Below are positions 1 to 7,733 of a stretch of DNA of 59,413 nucleotides, in pieces. Numbering within the stretch: position 1 is the stretch's first letter; each line of letters opens with the position of its first letter. Both the position numbers and the translations under genes were made by a program. The stretch is from Eubacteriales bacterium (GTDB taxonomy: Bacteria > Bacillota > Clostridia > Lachnospirales > Lachnospiraceae): positions 1-59,413 of the forward strand of contig JAUNGJ010000010.1 in NCBI GenBank assembly GCA_030524585.1, written 5' to 3'. The notes beneath the pieces are model-generated. The model did not search any database, was not told where the DNA came from, and saw only the letters and a program-made list of their open reading frames with translations.

Positions 1-52
1 GAGCAACGGCCTTCTAAGCCGTAGGTCGAGGGTTCGAATCCCCCCAGGCTCG
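1..52 (+). tRNA. tRNA-Arg (anticodon TCT), 5' end cut by window edge
   Basis: Anticodon stem ACGGC/GCCGT encloses the loop CTTCTAA with anticodon TCT at 13-15. The T-arm with TTCGAAT loop follows at 28-44 and the acceptor 3' strand ends with discriminator G at 52. The acceptor 5' strand and most of the D-arm lie outside the window. CCA is not encoded. Confidence 0.9.
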
Positions 53-148
53 TTGACACGTACATTCAAGTATAGGTCAAACTTGATGAGCGGGTCAGTC
101 CCATAGCCTTGGCGTATGATGAGCCGGTGGATGGACTTATTAGAATAT

Positions 149-223
149 GGTGGGTATGGTGCAGTTGGTTAGCGCGCCAGATTGTGGTTCTGGATATCAA
201 GGGTTCGAGTCCCTTTACCCACC
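149..223 (+). tRNA. tRNA-His (GTG)
   Basis: Anticodon stem CCAGA/TCTGG with loop TTGTGGT, anticodon GTG. The acceptor GTGGGTA pairs with TACCCAC (216-222). An extra G at 149 faces discriminator C223, which is the G-1:C73 identity pair specific to tRNA-His. CCA is not encoded. Confidence 0.96.
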
Positions 224-237
224 CTTTTTTCTTTTAA

Positions 238-309
238 TGGGCTATCGCCAAGCGGTAAGGCACAGGACTTTGACTCCTGCACTCGTTGGTTCGAATCCAA
301 CTAGCCCAG
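238..309 (+). tRNA. tRNA-Gln (TTG)
   Basis: Acceptor TGGGCTA pairs with TAGCCCA. Anticodon stem CAGGA/TCCTG holds the loop CTTTGAC with anticodon TTG. It starts 14 bases after tRNA-His, in the same orientation, so the cluster is probably one transcript. Confidence 0.96.
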
Positions 310-315
310 TTTTAG

Positions 316-388
316 GGGCGTGTAGCTCAGGTGGTAGAGCACTTGACTTTTAATCAAGTTGTCCGGGGTTCGAATCCCCGCACGCTCA
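316..388 (+). tRNA. tRNA-Lys (TTT)
   Basis: Acceptor GGGCGTG pairs with CACGCTC with one G-U. Anticodon stem CTTGA/TCAAG holds the loop CTTTTAA with anticodon TTT. The T-arm CGGGG-TTCGAAT-CCCCG is perfect. Discriminator A at 388; no encoded CCA. Confidence 0.96.
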
Positions 389-403
389 TTCATTCAAATA
401 TTT

Positions 404-434
404 AGTGCAAATCCAATAGGATTGCGCTTTTTTT
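404..434 (+). terminator. Hairpin with T-run between tRNA-Lys and tRNA-Leu
   Basis: The arm AGTGCAAATCC pairs with GGATTGCGCT (one bulged A, one G-U) and is followed directly by a run of seven T. It looks like an intrinsic terminator, although tRNA-Leu begins only 11 bases later, so it may be leaky or act as a processing element. Confidence 0.55.
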
Positions 435-444
435 ATATTGATAT

Positions 445-525
445 GCGGATATGGCGGAATTGGCAGACGCGCTAGACTTAGGATCTAGTGTCCATGACGT
501 GCAGGTTCAAGTCCTGTTATCCGCA
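445..525 (+). tRNA. tRNA-Leu (TAG)
   Basis: Class II tRNA with a long variable arm. Acceptor GCGGATA pairs with TATCCGC (518-524); anticodon stem CTAGA/TCTAG holds the loop CTTAGGA with anticodon TAG. Discriminator A at 525, the identity base for leucine. A second Leu isoacceptor (CAG) lies at 31618-31700 on the other strand. Confidence 0.96.
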
Positions 526-529
526 CTGC

Positions 530-569
530 AATCCTCAGCTCCTGAGAAATCAGGGGTTGGGGATTTTTT
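530..569 (+). terminator. Intrinsic terminator of the tRNA cluster
   Basis: A 16-bp stem (arms 530-545 and 550-565, three G-U pairs) with a GAAA tetraloop is followed by six T. It ends the tRNA transcript. Confidence 0.85.
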
Positions 570-619
570 GCAGATGGATGAAGTCAAAGCAGCGTGAAGC
601 TGGAGTTAGGAGGGTGATC

Positions 620-1057
620 ATGCTTCAGGGAATTGAAGTCATTTTTAAGGACAGAAATAAAATGACAAAATCATTAAAGAAAGCGTCCTATAAGTCTTAT
701 ATGGAAGGGTTTCTTAGGGAATATGAGTATTACTTTTCTGAAATGAAGGAATATGTAGAGCGGGCGGAAGACAGAGAGGCAGCCGCGAAGGAGATTGGAG
801 TGTGTATTGTAAGGGCGGTAACACAGACCTACGCCAATAAACATGGTAAGCTGGATGGCAGAACCGAAGCGGAGCTGAGTATGTTTATGGTATATTATGT
901 GTTTCCTGCAATTTTGAAACAGGGAGAAATGGGTCCTTTGATTGCGGATGGAGTATTGGCCGCGTGGCGTGTCTGTGTAAACAATAAGGATATGCAGTAT
1001 GCAGATTACGATACGATCTGCCAGGGATTTCGCGAAAAGTTTCTTGGAATATTTTAA
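620..1057 (+). CDS. Conserved-looking protein of unknown function
   Basis: 145 residues, soluble, mixed helical, with no signal peptide or membrane segment. I do not recognise the family. Features: basic N-terminus (KSLKKASYKS), an acidic helical stretch (EYVERAEDREAAAKE) and an aromatic C-terminal half ending in FREKFLGIF. The start is ATG 620, preceded by AGGAGGG at 609-614 with good spacing; the same frame is open further upstream but that part runs through tRNA-Leu and its terminator, so it is not coding. It stands alone between the tRNA terminator and the promoter of the next operon. Confidence 0.75.
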   Translation: MLQGIEVIFKDRNKMTKSLKKASYKSYMEGFLREYEYYFSEMKEYVERAEDREAAAKEIGVCIVRAVTQTYANKHGKLDGRTEAELSMFMVYYVFPAILKQGEMGPLIADGVLAAWRVCVNNKDMQYADYDTICQGFREKFLGIF

Positions 1058-1090
1058 GGGAAGGAACTAAATTGCAAATATGCAGATATT

Positions 1091-1119
1091 TTGACAATTG
1101 GGATTGGAAAGAGTACAGT
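1091..1119 (+). promoter_or_regulatory. Sigma-A promoter of the cysteine desulfidase operon
   Basis: TTGACA (1091-1096), 17-base spacer, TACAGT (1114-1119). It lies 55 bases before the start codon of the desulfidase gene. Confidence 0.7.
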
Positions 1120-1173
1120 AAATAGTGTATGATAGATTAGCATATATAGATATGGATGAGAGGAGGAGAAGAG

Positions 1174-2466
1174 TTGGAAAAAGGCTTATATGACAACTAT
1201 GTGAATATCCTGAAGCATGAGCTGGTTCCTGCATTGGGGTGTACGGAGCCGATTGCCATTGCATTTGCGTCGGCAAAGGCTACGCAGGTGCTGGGTGAGT
1301 TTCCGGAACATATTGACATGAGCTGCAGCGGCAACATTATCAAGAATGTGAAGGGCGTGAACGTGCCGAATTCCGGCGGACTAAAAGGTATTGAGGCGGC
1401 AGCAGTCCTGGGAGCTGTCGGCGGCGATGCAGATCGGGAGCTGGAGGTTCTGGAGACGGTTACCGAGGAACATATTGAACGTACCAAAGAGCTGGCCGCT
1501 GCGAAGATGTGCAGCTGTAATCTGGTCGAAGGAGTAGCAAACCTCTATATTACCGCCAGGGTGAGCAAAGGGGAACACTATGCCGAGGTGACGATCATCA
1601 ATCATCACACCAATATTATCAGAATCGTAAAGGATGGAGCTGTGCTTCTTGAGCGTCCGGCGGAAGCGGAGGCCAAAGAGGCGGGAGCAGACAAGTCAAA
1701 GCTTACGGTGAAAGATATCCTGGAATTTGCTGATGAGGTAAAGATGGAGGATATTGAGGAAGTCATCGAGCGGCAGGTGAGGCTGAACTCGGCGATTGCC
1801 CAGGAGGGGCTGGATAATAACTATGGTGCACAGATTGGAAAGACTCTGATGCATGTCTGGGGCAAATCAATTACAACCCGCGCCTGTGCAAGGGCAGCAG
1901 CGGGAAGCGACGCCCGTATGGGCGGCTGTTCTCTGCCGGTTGTGATCAATTCGGGAAGCGGCAATCAGGGCATGACGGTGTCTCTTCCGGTGATTGCCTA
2001 CGCGGAAGAATGGGAAGTTTCCAGAGAGAAGATGTACCGTGCACTGGTGGTCAGCAATCTGATTGCGATTCATCAGAAATATTATATTGGCAGTCTGTCG
2101 GCGTACTGCGGAGCCGTGAGCGCCGCCTGTGGAGCCGGAGCCGGTATTACCTACATGTACGGCGGCAGCTATGAGCAGGTATCGCTTACGATCATCAATA
2201 CCCTTGGAAATGTGGGCGGTATTGTCTGCGACGGCGCAAAGTCTTCCTGCGCAGCCAAAATTGCATCTTCTGTAGACGCGGCACTGATGGCGTTTAACTT
2301 AAGTATCCAGAATAAGAGCTTCCTTCCCGGAGAAGGAATCATTAAGGGAGATATCGAAGAGACCATTAAAAGTATGGGGTATATTGGACGTGTTGGTATG
2401 CGTTCGACGGATACGGAGATTCTGAATATTATGATCGACCGTATCAATGTAAATCAGGAATGTTAA
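1174..2466 (+). CDS. cyuA: L-cysteine desulfidase CyuA family (UPF0597, Fe-S)
   Basis: 430 residues. The family splits L-cysteine to pyruvate, ammonia and sulfide using a [4Fe-4S] cluster, and is related to the alpha subunit of anaerobic serine dehydratase. Visible support: the N-terminal ALGCTEPIA motif with a conserved cysteine near residue 23, the SGNIIKNVKGVNVPNSGG segment, and C-terminal cysteines in GGIVCDGAKSSCAAKI. The start is probably TTG 1174: AGGAGGAG at 1161-1168 sits at the right distance, whereas an in-frame ATG at 1156 lies before this ribosome binding site. The next gene is a cation:amino/dicarboxylic acid symporter 24 bases downstream, consistent with uptake and breakdown of a small amino acid. 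Cysteine is the likely substrate but related activity on serine cannot be excluded. Confidence 0.88.
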   Translation: MEKGLYDNYVNILKHELVPALGCTEPIAIAFASAKATQVLGEFPEHIDMSCSGNIIKNVKGVNVPNSGGLKGIEAAAVLGAVGGDADRELEVLETVTEEHIERTKELAAAKMCSCNLVEGVANLYITARVSKGEHYAEVTIINHHTNIIRIVKDGAVLLERPAEAEAKEAGADKSKLTVKDILEFADEVKMEDIEEVIERQVRLNSAIAQEGLDNNYGAQIGKTLMHVWGKSITTRACARAAAGSDARMGGCSLPVVINSGSGNQGMTVSLPVIAYAEEWEVSREKMYRALVVSNLIAIHQKYYIGSLSAYCGAVSAACGAGAGITYMYGGSYEQVSLTIINTLGNVGGIVCDGAKSSCAAKIASSVDAALMAFNLSIQNKSFLPGEGIIKGDIEETIKSMGYIGRVGMRSTDTEILNIMIDRINVNQEC

Positions 2467-2490
2467 TATTTAAAAGGAATGGGGAAAATC

Positions 2491-3711
2491 ATGAAGAAAA
2501 ATAGTTTTTTCAGCAGCCTGCCATTTAAACTTCTGGTAGGCGTTGTGCTGGGTATTGTAATTGGACTTTTGCTGAATGGTGCGGCAGAATCCGCATTTGT
2601 ATCGGCGGTCCTGAATGTTATTGTAACTTTGAAGTATATTCTCGGTCAGGTGATCACTTTCTGCGTACCGCTGATCATTATTGGATTTATTGCACCATCC
2701 ATCACCAAGCTTGGAAGCAGCGCATCCCGTATGCTGGGCGTGGCAATTACGATTGCTTATGTCTCATCTCTGGGGGCGGCGCTGTTTTCTATGGCAGCGG
2801 GCTACGGCCTGATTCCGCATCTTTCAATTGCTACAGAAGTTGAAGGATTAAAGGAGCTTCCGGCAGTTGTGTTTGAACTGTCTATTCCTCAGATTATGCC
2901 GGTTATGAGCGCGCTGGTATTTTCTGTTATGGTCGGCCTGGCTGCAACGTGGAATCAGTCTAAGCTGATTATTGGAGTGCTGGATGAATTTCAGAAGATT
3001 GTATTATCGCTGGTATCCAAGGTCATCATCCCGATTCTCCCGGTTTTCATTGGATTTACGTTCTGTGGATTGGCATATGAAGGATCGATTACAAAACAGC
3101 TCCCGGTATTTTTACAGGTTATCGTGATTGTGCTGATTGGACATTTTATCTGGATGACACTGCTTTATGCGATTGCGGGAGTATATTCCGGAGAGAATCC
3201 GCTGGAAATCGTTAAGAATTACGGGCCTGCTTATCTGACGGCGGTAGGAACCATGTCTTCTGCTGCAACGTTGGCAGTGGCTCTCCAGTGTGCGGATAAA
3301 TCCAAGCCGTTACGCAAGGATATGGTACAGTTCGGAATCCCACTTTTTGCAAATATTCATCTGTGCGGTTCCGTGCTTACGGAGGTATTCTTCTGTATGA
3401 CAATTTCCAAGATTCTGTACGGACATATTCCGTCACTGGGAACGATGATTTTATTCTGTGTGCTTCTTGGAATTTTTGCAATCGGTGCCCCTGGTGTGCC
3501 GGGAGGAACGGTTATGGCTTCCCTTGGAATTATCACGGGAGTGCTCATGTTTGATGACGCGGGTACCGCTCTGATGCTTACTATTTTTGCTCTGCAGGAC
3601 AGCTTTGGTACGGCCTGCAACGTAACCGGAGACGGTGCGCTGACACTGATCCTGACAGGATATGCTAAGAAACATAAGATTGAAGAACAACATATCAGTG
3701 TAGATTTGTAA
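2491..3711 (+). CDS. Dicarboxylate/amino acid:cation symporter (DAACS family)
   Basis: About 406 residues and strongly hydrophobic, with eight or more membrane segments plus re-entrant loops typical of the GltP/SstT fold. Typical elements: the N-terminal LPFKLLVGVVLGIVIG helix, a serine-rich re-entrant loop (GTMSSAATLA), GAPGVPGGTVMA, and the C-terminal DSFGTACNVTGDGAL segment that binds substrate and sodium in this family. Start: the first ATG (2479) abuts the AAAAGGA Shine-Dalgarno, so ATG 2491 is preferred. It follows the cysteine desulfidase gene directly and probably imports its substrate (cysteine, serine or similar); that pairing is inference. Confidence 0.88.
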   Translation: MKKNSFFSSLPFKLLVGVVLGIVIGLLLNGAAESAFVSAVLNVIVTLKYILGQVITFCVPLIIIGFIAPSITKLGSSASRMLGVAITIAYVSSLGAALFSMAAGYGLIPHLSIATEVEGLKELPAVVFELSIPQIMPVMSALVFSVMVGLAATWNQSKLIIGVLDEFQKIVLSLVSKVIIPILPVFIGFTFCGLAYEGSITKQLPVFLQVIVIVLIGHFIWMTLLYAIAGVYSGENPLEIVKNYGPAYLTAVGTMSSAATLAVALQCADKSKPLRKDMVQFGIPLFANIHLCGSVLTEVFFCMTISKILYGHIPSLGTMILFCVLLGIFAIGAPGVPGGTVMASLGIITGVLMFDDAGTALMLTIFALQDSFGTACNVTGDGALTLILTGYAKKHKIEEQHISVDL

Positions 3712-3730
3712 AAAAGAGGTAGATTAAGTG

Positions 3731-4327
3731 ATGACAAGTCAGATTACAAGAGAAGAAGCCTTTGCGCTTTTGAAAAAATATAATAAAGAGCCTTTCCATA
3801 TTCAGCATGCCCTGACGGTAGAAGGAGTTATGAGATGGTATGCAGATGAGCTTGGATATGGCGAGGAAGCGGAATACTGGGGGATTACCGGTCTCCTTCA
3901 CGATATTGATTTTGAACTCTACCCGGAAGAACACTGCCAGAAGGCACCGGAGCTTTTGAGAGAAGGCGGCGTGGGCGAGGATATGATTTATAGTATCTGT
4001 TCTCACGGATTTGGTATCTGCTGTGATCTTGAACCAAAGCATCAGATGGAGAAGGTGCTGTTTGCGGCAGATGAACTGACTGGACTTATCTGGTCAGCTG
4101 CGCTGATGCGCCCTTCCAAGAGCGTTATGGATATGGAAGTGAAGAGCCTGAAAAAGAAATTCAAAGATAAGCGTTTTGCGGCGGGATGTTCCCGGGAAGT
4201 GATTACGGAGGGCGCTAAGCGTCTGGATTGGGAGCTGAATGAACTGTTTGAGAAAACGATACTGGCAATGCGGAGCTGCGAGGCTTCAATTGCAGATTTT
4301 ATGAACAGCTATAGCCCTGAAGAGTAA
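3731..4327 (+). CDS. HD-domain phosphohydrolase-like protein
   Basis: 199 residues or fewer. The HD-type metal-binding pattern is visible: an upstream His (IQHALTVEG), the LLHDID doublet, a later His (SICSHGFG) and a D in FAADELTGL. HD-domain proteins of this small type are mostly uncharacterised hydrolases. The start is ATG 3731, with GTG 3728 immediately before it as an alternative; AAGAGGT lies at 3714-3720. It begins 19 bases after the symporter and ends the operon. It has no evident catalytic link to cysteine breakdown. Confidence 0.85.
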   Translation: MTSQITREEAFALLKKYNKEPFHIQHALTVEGVMRWYADELGYGEEAEYWGITGLLHDIDFELYPEEHCQKAPELLREGGVGEDMIYSICSHGFGICCDLEPKHQMEKVLFAADELTGLIWSAALMRPSKSVMDMEVKSLKKKFKDKRFAAGCSREVITEGAKRLDWELNELFEKTILAMRSCEASIADFMNSYSPEE

Positions 4328-4342
4328 TAGTAAACAGTAATG

Positions 4343-4364
4343 CAGGGCAGTGTATACTGCCCTG
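4343..4364 (+). other. Perfect hairpin in the leader of lplA
   Basis: CAGGGCAG (4343-4350), 6-base loop, CTGCCCTG (4357-4364). There is no T-run after it, so it is not a clear terminator. It lies 28 bases before the lplA start and could be an RNA stabiliser or a protein site. Confidence 0.5.
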
Positions 4365-4392
4365 TACAGCCAGACACCAAGGAGGGACAGCG

Positions 4393-5391
4393 ATGGTAAA
4401 TAAAGTGACATACATTGAAAGTACAGGAGTCAATCCGTATAAAAACCTTGCAATAGAGGAATATCTGTTTTCCAGATGTGAGGAGGATGAGGCGATATTA
4501 TATCTGTGGCAGAATCAAAATACGATTGTAATTGGAAGAAATCAGAATGCCTGGAAGGAGTGCAGAATCAGCAGAATTGAAGAGGACGGAGCGGTGATTG
4601 CCCGGCGTCTGTCCGGCGGCGGAGCGGTGTATCATGACCTGGGGAATCTCAATTTCACATTTCTGGTAAGGAAAGAAAATTATGATCTGAAGAAACAGCT
4701 TCAGGTGATTTTGAAAGCGGTACAGAAGCTGGGAATCCAGGCGGAAGCATCAGGCAGAAATGACATTTTGGTAGAAGGACAGAAGTTCTCCGGCAATGCC
4801 TTTCATGAGCATAAGGGTCACTGTTACCATCATGGAACGCTTATGGTGAATGTAAAACTGGATGAACTGAATAAGTATCTGAATGTATCCAAAAAGAAAT
4901 TGGAATCGAAGGGAATTGCCTCCGTGCGGTCAAGAGTCACCAATCTGCTGAGTTATAATCCCAAGATTACGATTGAACAGCTGAAGATGGCTCTGAAAGA
5001 GACCTTTGAGGAGGTTTATGGATTCGAGAGTAAGGTTATGAAGGAAGATGAACTGGACCAGAAGGAAGTGAAATCGCTGTATGAGAAATATTCATCCTGG
5101 GATTGGATTTACGGAAGGCAGTTTGAATTTCAATATGAGGTATCCGAGCGTTTTGCATGGGGACAGGTAGATATCCAGTTTAAAGTAGACAGTGGGATGA
5201 TTACGGATGTGGCTGTTTATTCTGATTCCTTAAAGCCGGAGGTAATACAGGAGATTTCGGAGCGGTTGAGGGATATTCGTTATAACAATCAGGGAATGGG
5301 AGACCGGATTGCAGAACTTCATTCGGAGGATGAACAGAAGGAGCAGATGTTCCGGGATGTAGAAGGATGGCTTCGGGCAGTGGAATTATAG
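4393..5391 (+). CDS. lplA: Lipoate-protein ligase A
   Basis: 332 residues, the full two-domain length of bacterial LplA. It activates free lipoate with ATP to lipoyl-AMP and transfers it to the lysine of lipoyl domains. The N-terminal catalytic domain shows RRLSGGGAVYHD (lipoate-binding glycine loop), the NDILVEGQKFSGNA segment with the catalytic lysine, and HHGTLMVN. The C-terminal domain (about 250-332) is the accessory domain. Start ATG 4393 is preceded by AAGGAGGG. Three lipoyl domains are encoded just downstream (8734-10320 in E2 and E3), and they are the obvious acceptors. Confidence 0.93.
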   Translation: MVNKVTYIESTGVNPYKNLAIEEYLFSRCEEDEAILYLWQNQNTIVIGRNQNAWKECRISRIEEDGAVIARRLSGGGAVYHDLGNLNFTFLVRKENYDLKKQLQVILKAVQKLGIQAEASGRNDILVEGQKFSGNAFHEHKGHCYHHGTLMVNVKLDELNKYLNVSKKKLESKGIASVRSRVTNLLSYNPKITIEQLKMALKETFEEVYGFESKVMKEDELDQKEVKSLYEKYSSWDWIYGRQFEFQYEVSERFAWGQVDIQFKVDSGMITDVAVYSDSLKPEVIQEISERLRDIRYNNQGMGDRIAELHSEDEQKEQMFRDVEGWLRAVEL

Positions 5392-5400
5392 AGAAATAAG

Positions 5401-5442
5401 AAAAGCGTCTGTTACGCGGAAGAAGTGCGTAGCGGACGCTTT
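5401..5442. terminator. Bidirectional terminator between lplA and the SorC gene
   Basis: 17-bp stem (arms 5401-5417 and 5427-5443, two G-U pairs) with A4 at the left base and T4 at the right, so it can serve both convergent genes. Confidence 0.85.
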
Positions 5443-5473
5443 TGTTCGTAAGCCGTATAAAGTTTAGTTTATG

Positions 5474-6451
5474 TTATTGTACCGGCGATTCTGCCAGTGC
5501 AAGTACTTTTTCTGCGGTCTGGACATCTGTGATCAGTACATGCAGATAATGCCCGTTTAATGCGCCGAGAAGGGAATGTACTTTCTTCTCGCCGCCTCCA
5601 ATGCCGATGACCTGCTTGTGGTTTGGAAGATCCCGGATATCAATGGAAACAATTCGGTTCTTTAATGTAGTCTCGCACAGCTGCCCGTCTATAGTAAAGA
5701 AATTGCCGCATATGTCACCGGCGGCACGGGCGTCCACCAGTTCATTGATCATGGCTGTGTCAAAGGGATAATCGGATAAGTGATCTGCATCCCGTACGGG
5801 CTCCTCGCCGATACCCACCAGTGTGGCATCCAGATTGTGCGAGGCATCAAGAATGGAAGCGATGGTCGGCTCCTGCTTGATTGCCGCACACAGCTTTTCA
5901 CTCTGGCACATGAATGGCGCGGTCAGAATGTTGGCACGGCCGCCGTATTTGTCGATGATGTGCTGAGCCAGAACATTTGGCTGGAAATCCACGCTCTGGG
6001 AAGAGCCGCCAACCAGTGTATAGACCATCAGATCTTTGATGGATTTGTCGGGTGCAAGGGACTCGATCATACTATTCAGAGTCCGTCCCCAGGTCAGACC
6101 AATCTTCATGTTGCTGTGTACCAGCTGCTCGAAATAAGCGGCAGCTTCGGAAGCAATCTTTTTGGTTACGCTGTCGCTGTCCGCATTAGGGCAGTCCACT
6201 AATTTGATGTCCTGCAGACCAAATCTGCGTCTAAGACGTTCTTCTAGCTGAAGCGTCTTCATTGCCCCCCGCACATCTATAATTTCGAATTTTATCATGC
6301 CTTCTTCCTTGGCCTCGTCCAAAAGGCGTCCCAGAGTAACCCGGGAAATATTGAGCCGTTTGGCGATCTCTGTCTGTGTATGGCCTTCCTCGTATAAGTA
6401 ATATAATGCTTTGAGTTTCAAATAATACCTGTGTTCCTGTGATATTGACAT
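5474..6451 (-). CDS. SorC/DeoR-type sugar-binding transcriptional regulator
   Basis: 325 residues, the usual length. An N-terminal helix-turn-helix (about 14-45, YEEGHTQTEIAKRLNISRVT) is followed by the large SorC effector domain, related to ribose-5-phosphate isomerase folds (GLTWGRTLNSMIESL, VGGSSQS, VGIGEEP, IGIGGGEKKVHSLLGAL). Start: AAAGGAGAA lies before the ATG at 6451. It is divergent from the dehydrogenase operon and probably controls it; a palindrome at 6687-6706 is a candidate site. SorC members usually respond to phosphorylated sugars, so the operon may be tied to glycolytic state. Confidence 0.88.
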   Translation of the reverse strand: MSISQEHRYYLKLKALYYLYEEGHTQTEIAKRLNISRVTLGRLLDEAKEEGMIKFEIIDVRGAMKTLQLEERLRRRFGLQDIKLVDCPNADSDSVTKKIASEAAAYFEQLVHSNMKIGLTWGRTLNSMIESLAPDKSIKDLMVYTLVGGSSQSVDFQPNVLAQHIIDKYGGRANILTAPFMCQSEKLCAAIKQEPTIASILDASHNLDATLVGIGEEPVRDADHLSDYPFDTAMINELVDARAAGDICGNFFTIDGQLCETTLKNRIVSIDIRDLPNHKQVIGIGGGEKKVHSLLGALNGHYLHVLITDVQTAEKVLALAESPVQ

Positions 6452-6628
6452 GATGTTCTCCTTTTATCGTGCATATGCCCGTCTATCTTATAGTGTATAT
6501 GCAGGTGGCCTGGCGAGTCTAAATTCATAAGTCAAAAAATTCACCACTATACGCTAATTATATAACGGAGCAGTTTTTTTCGCAAGCAGAAGCCGTGCTT
6601 AAAAATAGAATTTTAAGTGGTAAATCTA

Positions 6629-6657
6629 TTGACAGAAAAGGTGCCAGGTGTTATATT
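6629..6657 (+). promoter_or_regulatory. Sigma-A promoter of the dehydrogenase operon
   Basis: TTGACA (6629-6634), 17-base spacer, TATATT (6652-6657). Predicted start near 6664, giving a leader of about 60 bases. Confidence 0.8.
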
Positions 6658-6686
6658 AACAGCATAAGAATTTGCAATAGATAAGC

Positions 6687-6706
6687 AAGTATACAAATGT
6701 AAACTT
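6687..6706. promoter_or_regulatory. Candidate SorC operator (imperfect palindrome)
   Basis: AAGTATACAAATGTAAACTT is symmetric at 8 of 10 positions per half. It lies about 23 bases after the predicted transcription start and between the regulator gene and its presumed target, a position suited to repression. A looser pair, TTCACCACT near 6539 and AAGTGGTAAA near 6614, may be an additional site. Assignment to the adjacent SorC protein is inference. Confidence 0.45.
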
Positions 6707-6726
6707 ATTAAGTGGGAGGAATTAAC

Positions 6727-7716
6727 ATGGAAGGAATTAAGGACAGGAGTTTATTGGAAAACAAAGAATTTCTTCAAGAATTAATGGTCCGTATGATGAC
6801 CGTTAACAAATTTGAGGATGTAGCATTCTGGTTGTTTGGCCAGGGACTCGTTCACGGGACAATGCACCTTAGTATTGGCGAGGAGGCGACAGGTGTCGGC
6901 ACGACAGCAGCATTGACAAAGGAAGATTATATGCTGGCTACGCACCGCGGACATGGCCAGGCATTGGGAAAAGGCGTGGATATCAATGCTATGATGGCCG
7001 AGATTCTTGCGCGTGCAACGGGTACGAACCATGGTAAGGGCGGTTCTATGCACATCTGTGATTTCGATAATGGTATTCTTGGAGCAAATGGTATCGTCGG
7101 AGCAAACGGACCGATCGCCTGCGGCGCGGCTCTTACAATTAAGATGAAGAATATTCCGAACCGCGTATGCGCGGCATTCTTCGGTGACGGAGCCTCCAAT
7201 GAGGGCGCGATCCTGGAGTCTATGAACCTTGCGGCTGCATGGGATCTGCCGGTAATGTTCATTCTGACCAATAATACATACGGAATGTCAACACCTCTGT
7301 CAAGAGTTGTTAAGAATCAGGATCTGAAGCAGAGGGCAGCGGCATTTGGATTTAAAGCATATGAGTGTGACGGAAATGATGTTCTGGCCGTATATGAGAC
7401 GGTTAAGGAAGCACGTGAGTACGTAGTGGCAGGTAACGGCCCGGTACTGGTAGTGGAGCATACATACAGAACCTCCGGACACTCTAAGAGCGATGGTAAC
7501 TTATATCGTACAAAGGAAGAAATCCAGTACTGGAAAGACAGAAACCCGATCAAACGTTTCCGCGAGTTCCTTGTTGAGAATAAGATTTTCACAGACGAGG
7601 AAATAGATGCTATGCAGGCAAAGGCTGACAAGCTGGTTGACGATGCAGTTGAGTACGCAAAAGCTCAGCCGCAGCCGGTTGTTGCAGACCTGGAAGCAGA
7701 CGTATACGCAGATTAA
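6727..7716 (+). CDS. Thiamine-diphosphate dehydrogenase E1, alpha subunit (AcoA/PdhA type)
   Basis: About 330 residues. With the beta subunit it decarboxylates a 2-oxoacid or cleaves acetoin and passes the acyl group to E2. Visible: GEEATGVG, THRGHGQALGKG, GKGGSMH and the ThDP motif GDGAS…NNTYG (FFGDGASNEGA then ILTNNTYGMS), with EHTYRTSGHSKSD near the end. The GKGGSMHICD and LGANGIVGAN segments resemble acetoin dehydrogenase AcoA, but pyruvate or branched-chain oxoacids cannot be excluded. Start ATG 6727 with GGGAGGA at 6714-6720; the in-frame GTG at 6712 precedes this site. First gene of a four-gene operon. Confidence 0.9.
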   Translation: MEGIKDRSLLENKEFLQELMVRMMTVNKFEDVAFWLFGQGLVHGTMHLSIGEEATGVGTTAALTKEDYMLATHRGHGQALGKGVDINAMMAEILARATGTNHGKGGSMHICDFDNGILGANGIVGANGPIACGAALTIKMKNIPNRVCAAFFGDGASNEGAILESMNLAAAWDLPVMFILTNNTYGMSTPLSRVVKNQDLKQRAAAFGFKAYECDGNDVLAVYETVKEAREYVVAGNGPVLVVEHTYRTSGHSKSDGNLYRTKEEIQYWKDRNPIKRFREFLVENKIFTDEEIDAMQAKADKLVDDAVEYAKAQPQPVVADLEADVYAD

Positions 7717-7733
7717 TTTAGGAGGGTAATAAG

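Noticed and set aside
488..619. Upstream extension of the unknown protein at 620-1057
   Set aside because: The extension would translate part of tRNA-Leu and its terminator; AGGAGGG before ATG 620 marks the true start.
6452..6726. Riboswitch before the dehydrogenase operon
   Set aside because: The leader after the predicted start is only about 60 bases and shows no TPP (THI box) or other known riboswitch pattern; a protein operator explains it better.
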